Shown here: positions 6,121 through 9,717 of the stretch, piece after piece | How the letters are laid out: every line of letters starts with the position of its first letter | How positions within the stretch are numbered: the stretch's first letter is position 1 | NCBI GenBank assembly: GCA_965651815.1 | Contig: CBFGTJ010000121.1 | Span: forward strand, 1 to 9,717 | Direction: 5' to 3' | Source of the DNA: CBFGTJ01 sp965651815 | Lineage (GTDB): Bacteria; Actinomycetota; Acidimicrobiia; Acidimicrobiales; Microtrichaceae | DNA length: 9,717 bases | Made by a program: the position numbers and the translations under genes | The notes under the pieces: model-generated | What the model saw: only the letters and a program-made list of their open reading frames with translations | The model's database searches: none | Told to the model about the DNA's origin: nothing

Positions 6121-7100
6121 AAGAAGCGCAGCAGCTCGTCGAGCGGGTCGTAGTCGCCCTTCTTCAGCCAGTTGTGGGCACGGCCGGGCACCCGGACCAG
6201 CTCGACCCGCACGTCGCCGTCGCACCCGGGCCACTCGATGTGCTCCACCTCGGACACGCCGGCGCGACGGGCCGGCGTGGTCTCGCAGCCCGACCGCTCG
6301 GCCCAGCGGCCGACCGAGGACGGCACGTCGGGGAAGTCCTTGGAGCTGACGATCCGCCCGATCGCCAGACCACCGTGGTAGGGCACGACCGGGTCGGAGT
6401 CCGAGTGCTGGTGAAGGAGGCTCAGCGGCTCGCTCGGGGCGCAGCCGTCCAGGTTGCTGCCCGCCATCGGGCCGATCGCGGCGAGGCGCTCCGTTCGGCG
6501 GCAGGCATACGCGTAGGTCATGACCCCGCCGTTGGAGAAGCCCGTCATGTAGACCCGCTGCGGGTCCACGTCGTCGCGGCGGACGAGGTCGTCGAGCACC
6601 GCGTCGAGGAACCCGAAGTCGTCGATGTCGACCAGGTTGGCCGGCGGGCAGCAGGGCCCCATGTTCCACGAGTCGCCGATGCCCTGGGGGAACGCGGCGA
6701 CGAAGCGCTCCTCCTCCACCGAGCGGTGCCACTCCGCCGACTTCGACGTGGCCCGTGCGTGCACGCCCATCCCGTGGAGCACGACGACGACCGGCAGCCG
6801 CTCGCCGTCGGGGACGTCGCGGGGCGTGACGAGCAGGTAGGTGCGGTCGCGACCGCCGTGCTGCAGGGTCACCTCCCGCTCGTCGACCTCCGGCGGCACG
6901 GTCGTGGTCGAGTCGTCGAAGCCGCCGGTGGTCGGCGTCACCGTCGTCGTGGTCGACGTCGTGTCCGAGGTCGGCGGCACCGCGGTGGTCGGCGGCTCGC
7001 TGCGGAGGCTGACCACGATCACCACGAGCGAGGCGACCACGACGACTGCGGCGAGCACCCCCGCGACGACCCACGCCGTTGTCGACCTGTTGCGTGCCAC
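6108..7100 (-). CDS. Membrane-anchored or secreted PHB-depolymerase/LpqC-type esterase (alpha/beta hydrolase)
   Basis: Predicted extracytoplasmic serine esterase of the polyhydroxybutyrate depolymerase/feruloyl-esterase-like group; actual substrate unknown. 330 residues from the GTG at 7100. An N-terminal hydrophobic helix (about 10-32) is an uncleaved anchor or signal peptide, followed by a Thr/Pro-rich linker (35-70). The hydrolase domain shows the oxyanion loop LHGMG (from 108), CCPPAN (150-155) with a probable disulfide, nucleophile Ser189 in GFSNGG, acid Asp236 in DSDPVVPY, and His309 in GRAHNW. Start choice is uncertain: an ATG at 7178 has a good GGAGG (7184-7188) five bases upstream. 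However, the 26 extra codons use rare A/T-ending codons (GTA, TGT, CCA, GCA) and would push the hydrophobic helix inward. The GTG has only GGAG at 4 nt. The 3' end lies in a 15-bp repeat. Confidence 0.85.
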   Translation of the reverse strand: MARNRSTTAWVVAGVLAAVVVVASLVVIVVSLRSEPPTTAVPPTSDTTSTTTTVTPTTGGFDDSTTTVPPEVDEREVTLQHGGRDRTYLLVTPRDVPDGERLPVVVVLHGMGVHARATSKSAEWHRSVEEERFVAAFPQGIGDSWNMGPCCPPANLVDIDDFGFLDAVLDDLVRRDDVDPQRVYMTGFSNGGVMTYAYACRRTERLAAIGPMAGSNLDGCAPSEPLSLLHQHSDSDPVVPYHGGLAIGRIVSSKDFPDVPSSVGRWAERSGCETTPARRAGVSEVEHIEWPGCDGDVRVELVRVPGRAHNWLKKGDYDPLDELLRFFDIA

Positions 7101-7196
7101 GCTGCTCCGAACCTCGCCGCCCCGGGGTGGGGTCCCGCCGCCGGGACAGTCTACGGGTGGCCGTGCGCGGTACCGCATCCACCCCTCCGCCCGGTT

Positions 7197-7211
7197 CTGA
7201 CGGGTCGTCAG
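7197..7211. promoter_or_regulatory. Candidate operator: 15-bp dyad over the -35 box
   Basis: CTGACG (7197-7202) and CGTCAG (7206-7211) are perfect inverted repeats separated by GGT. The left arm is the -35 hexamer of the promoter, so a bound dimeric protein would block RNA polymerase. Steroid and fatty-acid operons in actinobacteria are commonly controlled by TetR-family repressors such as KstR2. This dyad does not look like the mycobacterial KstR2 site I remember, so the regulator is unassigned. Confidence 0.45.
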
Positions 7212-7225
7212 GTTCGCGTTAGCGT
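7197..7225 (+). promoter_or_regulatory. Promoter of the acyl-CoA dehydrogenase operon (leaderless)
   Basis: A -35 CTGACG (7197-7202, five of six matches to TTGACG) is separated by 17 bp from a -10 TAGCGT (7220-7225), which ends 9 nt before the ATG at 7235. There is no Shine-Dalgarno sequence, so the transcript probably begins at or next to the ATG. Confidence 0.65.
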
Positions 7226-7234
7226 GACCCGCCG

Positions 7235-8446
7235 ATGGACGAGCCCACCGCCGATCCGGCCGTCGAGGAGCGCACCTTCCGCGAGGAGGTCCGGGACTGG
7301 ATGGCCGAGCACCTGCGAGGCGAGTTCGCCGTGCTCCGCCACCGCGGCGGGCCGGGCGACGAGCACGCCTTCGTCGAGGAGCGCATGGCCTGGGAGCGCG
7401 AGCTGGCCTCCGGCGGGTGGACCTGCGTCGGCTGGCCGGTCGAGCACGGCGGGCGGGGGCTGCCGCTCCGGCTCGAGGTCGCCTTCCACGAGGAGTACGC
7501 GCGCGCCGGCGGACCGGGGCGCGCGGGGCTCATCGGCGAGGGGCTCCTCGGGCCGACGCTGATCCACTTCGGCTCGCCCGAGCAGCAGCAGCGCTTCCTG
7601 CCGGGCATCGTCGCGGGGACCGAGTTCTGGTGCCAGGGCTACTCGGAGCCGAACGCCGGCTCCGACCTCGCGAACGTGGCGACGAGGGCGCGGCTCGAGG
7701 GCGACGAGTGGGTCATCGACGGCCAGAAGGTGTGGACGTCGCTCGCGCAGTGGTCGGACTGGTGCTTCGTGCTGTGCCGCACCGAGGAGGGCTCCTCGCG
7801 ACACCACGGCCTGTCGTACCTGCTGGTCCCGATGGACCAGCCCGGGATCGAGGTCCGGCCGATCCGGCAGATCACGGGGACCGCCGAGTTCAACGAGGTC
7901 TTCTTCGACGGTGCCCGGACCGCCGCGGACCTCTGCGTCGGCGCGCCCGGCGACGGGTGGAAGGTCGCCATGGGCACCCTGGCCTTCGAGCGGGGCGTGC
8001 TCACCCTCGGCCAGCAGATGGCGTTCGAGCGGGAGCTGCAGCACATCACCGACGCCGCGCGCGAGGGCGGGCGGATCGGCGAGCCGGTGCTGCGCCAGCG
8101 GCTCGCCGCGCTGTGGGTGCGCCTGCGGATCATGCGATGGAACGCGCTGCGAGCGCTGCGGGTCGACGAGCAGGTCGCCCTCCCCCGCGAGGCGATGATC
8201 AACAAGCTCTACTGGGCGAACCTGCACCGCGACATGGGCGAGCTGGCGATGGACGTCCTCGGTGCCTCGGCGATGCTGACGCGCTACGCGGAGGCCGACG
8301 AGGGCGACGCCGGCGAGCTCGAGATGTCGGCCGACCACAAGCTGTTCTTCTTCAGCCGGGCGGACACGATCTACGGCGGCTCCGACGAGATCCAGCGCAA
8401 CCTCATCGGGGAACGGGCGCTCGGGCTGCCCCGCGAGCCCCGCTGA
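7235..8446 (+). CDS. Acyl-CoA dehydrogenase, FadE30/IpdE1-like
   Basis: FAD-dependent dehydrogenase that introduces an alpha-beta double bond into a CoA thioester; 403 residues, cytoplasmic. Family marks: N-terminal helical domain (10-130), WCQGYSEPNAGSDLA (132-146) and WVIDGQKVWTSLAQ (159-172) of the middle beta-domain, ITGTAEFNEVFFD (213-225), Glu252 in LAFERG as the likely catalytic base by analogy with steroid-type enzymes, and the C-terminal TIYGGSDEIQRNLIGERALGLPR (378-400). From memory it closely resembles mycobacterial FadE30 (IpdE1), which works with FadE33 (IpdE2) on the steroid C/D-ring intermediate 5-OH-HIC-CoA. The next gene resembles IpdF, which acts in the same branch, and this supports the call. 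No partner dehydrogenase is in the window. The ATG has no Shine-Dalgarno and sits 9 nt after a -10 box. Another cyclic or branched acyl-CoA substrate is possible. Confidence 0.88.
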   Translation: MDEPTADPAVEERTFREEVRDWMAEHLRGEFAVLRHRGGPGDEHAFVEERMAWERELASGGWTCVGWPVEHGGRGLPLRLEVAFHEEYARAGGPGRAGLIGEGLLGPTLIHFGSPEQQQRFLPGIVAGTEFWCQGYSEPNAGSDLANVATRARLEGDEWVIDGQKVWTSLAQWSDWCFVLCRTEEGSSRHHGLSYLLVPMDQPGIEVRPIRQITGTAEFNEVFFDGARTAADLCVGAPGDGWKVAMGTLAFERGVLTLGQQMAFERELQHITDAAREGGRIGEPVLRQRLAALWVRLRIMRWNALRALRVDEQVALPREAMINKLYWANLHRDMGELAMDVLGASAMLTRYAEADEGDAGELEMSADHKLFFFSRADTIYGGSDEIQRNLIGERALGLPREPR

Positions 8447-8486
8447 ACCGCGACCGATCCGGCCGGAGCGAACCCCAACAGGCGAA

Positions 8487-8514
8487 CCAGTCGAGCCAAC
8501 CCAGTCGAGCGAAC
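8487..8514 (+). repeat. 14-bp tandem repeat in the leader of the SDR gene
   Basis: CCAGTCGAGCCAAC (8487-8500) is followed directly by CCAGTCGAGCGAAC (8501-8514), 13 of 14 bases identical. The array ends just before the ribosome site GGAG at 8515-8518. It fills part of the 76-bp gap between the dehydrogenase and SDR genes; function unknown. Confidence 0.7.
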
Positions 8515-8522
8515 GGAGTCCC

Positions 8523-9302
8523 ATGCGCACCGCACCGACCGAACCCGGGGGCCACGGCCTGCTCGAGGGCCGCACGGTGGTGATCACCGCCGCGGCGGGC
8601 AGCGGCATCGGCAGTGCCGTGGCGAGGCGGTGCCTCCTCGAGGGCGCCCGGATCGTCATCTCGGACGCGCACGAGCGGCGCCTCGGCGAGACGGCCGACG
8701 CGCTCGGCGAGGAGCTCGGCTCCCGGCCGGCGGCCATCCGTTGCGACGTCACCCAGGAGTCCGACGTCCGCGCCCTGCTCGAGGGGGCGATCCGCGAGCT
8801 CGGCCACGTGGACGTCTGGGTGAACAACGCCGGCCTCGGCGGGAACGGGCTCGTCACCGAGCTGACGGACGAGCAGTGGGGCAAGGTCATCGACGTCACG
8901 CTGACCGGCACGTTCCGCTGCCTGCGCGCCGTGCTGCCGCACATGTACGAGCGGGGGCGGGGTGCGGTCGTGAACAACGCGTCCGTGCTCGGCTGGCGCG
9001 CGCAGGACCGCCAGGCGCACTACGCCGCGGCGAAGGCGGGAGTGATGGCGCTCACCCGGTCCGCCGCGATGGAGGCGGCGGAGCACGGGGTGCGGGTGAA
9101 CGCGGTCGCGCCGAGCCTCGCCGTCCACCCGAACCTCGAGAAGGTCATGCCGCCCGGCCTCCTCGAGGAGCTCGAGGCGCGGGAGGCGTTCGGCCGTGCG
9201 GCCGAGCCGTGGGAGGTCGCGAGCGTCATGGTGTTCCTCGCGAGCGACCTCTCCTCGTACATGACCGGCGAGGTCGTGTCGGTCTCGAGCCAGCACCCCT
9301 GA
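8523..9302 (+). CDS. ipdF: Short-chain dehydrogenase/reductase, IpdF-like
   Basis: NAD(P)-dependent oxidoreductase of 259 residues. In mycobacteria IpdF (Rv3559c) oxidises or reduces the 5-hydroxyl/5-oxo group of the HIP-CoA-derived indane intermediate in steroid C/D-ring breakdown. Visible features: cofactor loop TAAAGSGIG (22-30), acidic Asp48 after the second strand, CDV (74-76), NNAG (101-104), catalytic Ser154, Tyr167 and Lys171 (YAAAK), and the family-specific stretches VVNNASVLGWRAQ (149-161), EAFGRAAEPWEVA (221-233) and YMTGEVVSVSSQ (246-257). These stretches match my memory of IpdF more than generic FabG-type reductases. The usual TGxxxGxG first glycine is Ala24-type here, as I recall for IpdF itself. 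GGAG lies 4 nt before the ATG. It is 76 bp after the FadE30-like gene and 40 bp before the MaoC-like gene, consistent with one operon. Confidence 0.88.
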   Translation: MRTAPTEPGGHGLLEGRTVVITAAAGSGIGSAVARRCLLEGARIVISDAHERRLGETADALGEELGSRPAAIRCDVTQESDVRALLEGAIRELGHVDVWVNNAGLGGNGLVTELTDEQWGKVIDVTLTGTFRCLRAVLPHMYERGRGAVVNNASVLGWRAQDRQAHYAAAKAGVMALTRSAAMEAAEHGVRVNAVAPSLAVHPNLEKVMPPGLLEELEAREAFGRAAEPWEVASVMVFLASDLSSYMTGEVVSVSSQHP

Positions 9303-9330
9303 CGCCCGCACGTCGCACACCGCGCACCCC

Positions 9331-9335
9331 GGAGG
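9331..9335 (+). promoter_or_regulatory. Ribosome binding site of the MaoC-like gene
   Basis: A full GGAGG lies 7 nt before the ATG at 9343 and fixes this start. It contrasts with the SD-less first gene of the operon, as expected for a downstream cistron. Confidence 0.8.
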
Positions 9336-9342
9336 ACCGGAG

Positions 9343-9717
9343 ATGACCACGATCGTCGAGAAGCCCGCCGACCTGCTCGCCCTCGCCGGCGCGGACCTGG
9401 GGACCACCGACTGGGAGCAGATCGACCAGTCGCGGGTCGACCTGTTCGCGGACGCCACCGGCGACCACCAGTGGATCCACGTCGACGTGGAGCGGGCCAG
9501 GGCGGAGTCGCCGTTCGGTGGCCCGATCGCGCACGGCTACCTCACGCTGTCGCTGGTCAACCTCTTCCTCCCGGAGCTGCTCGAGGTCCGCGGCGCCTCG
9601 ATGGGCGTGAACGTCGGCCTCGACCGCGTCAGGTTCCCCTCCCCCGTCCCCGTCGGGGCGCGGGTGCGGGGCCGGGGTGAGGTGCTGGAGGTCGAGGAGG
9701 CCAAGGGCGGCGTGCAG
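9343..9717 (+). CDS. MaoC-like (R)-specific enoyl-CoA hydratase, HtdZ/Rv0130-like, 3' end outside window
   Basis: Predicted hydratase with a hot-dog fold that adds water to a trans-2-enoyl-CoA (R-specific). The first 125 residues are present, in frame to the last base; Rv0130-type proteins are about 150 long, so only the last strand is likely missing. The hydratase motif is clear: LFADATGDHQWIHVD (34-48) with the catalytic pair Asp41 and His46, followed by GGPIAHGYLTLSL (57-69) and LDRVRFPSPVPVGARVRG (start 86). It starts 40 bp after the SDR gene with a strong ribosome site, making it the third gene of the operon. A hydratase acting on the product of the adjacent dehydrogenase is the simplest reading. 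Single-domain MaoC proteins can also serve general fatty-acid pathways. Confidence 0.85.
   Translation, partial: MTTIVEKPADLLALAGADLGTTDWEQIDQSRVDLFADATGDHQWIHVDVERARAESPFGGPIAHGYLTLSLVNLFLPELLEVRGASMGVNVGLDRVRFPSPVPVGARVRGRGEVLEVEEAKGGVQ

Noticed and set aside
7208..8977. A 589-codon minus-strand frame opposite the acyl-CoA dehydrogenase and SDR
   Set aside because: Mirror-strand artefact of two clearly recognisable plus-strand enzymes.

Overview
The window is very GC-rich (about three quarters G+C by eye), with almost every codon of the real genes ending in G or C. Two genes have no Shine-Dalgarno sequence and carry a TAGCGT-type -10 box 8-9 nt before the ATG, the pattern of leaderless actinobacterial transcripts. 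A predicted F420-dependent oxidoreductase and close relatives of mycobacterial steroid-degradation genes also point to an actinobacterium, possibly Acidimicrobiia. The finer placement is an inference. There are no rRNA, tRNA, CRISPR or transposase features, no real gene is frameshifted, and no gene-free stretch exceeds about 175 bases.

Layout. 1-588 (+): the 3' two thirds of mutM/fpg, cut by the window edge. 761-2071 (+): a secreted peptidoglycan peptidase with a PcsB/RipC-like coiled coil, a glycine linker and a C-terminal M15 (VanY-type) domain. A hairpin at 2135-2160 separates it from a convergent minus-strand pair: a luciferase-like F420-dependent oxidoreductase (2161-3006) and, upstream of it, a large membrane-bound HAMP-GAF-GGDEF diguanylate cyclase (3055-5457). 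Divergent from the cyclase is a small unrecognised protein (5591-6037), which converges on a secreted or membrane-anchored PHB-depolymerase-like esterase (6108-7100, minus strand). The esterase stop codon lies in a 15-bp tandem repeat. From 7235 to the right edge runs a plus-strand operon: an acyl-CoA dehydrogenase resembling FadE30/IpdE1, an SDR resembling IpdF, and a MaoC-like hydratase resembling HtdZ (cut by the edge).

How they work together. The last three genes form the clearest functional unit: CoA-thioester chemistry resembling actinobacterial breakdown of steroid C and D rings (the HIP branch). They share a promoter whose -35 hexamer is one arm of a 15-bp dyad, a good candidate operator. 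The left part is a mix of housekeeping (DNA repair, cell wall) and signalling (c-di-GMP) genes with no obvious common pathway. I saw no evidence of a mobile island or defence system. The items most worth following up are the steroid-type operon with its operator, the coiled-coil/M15 fusion, the cysteine-bearing GAF in the cyclase, and the stop-codon repeat array.
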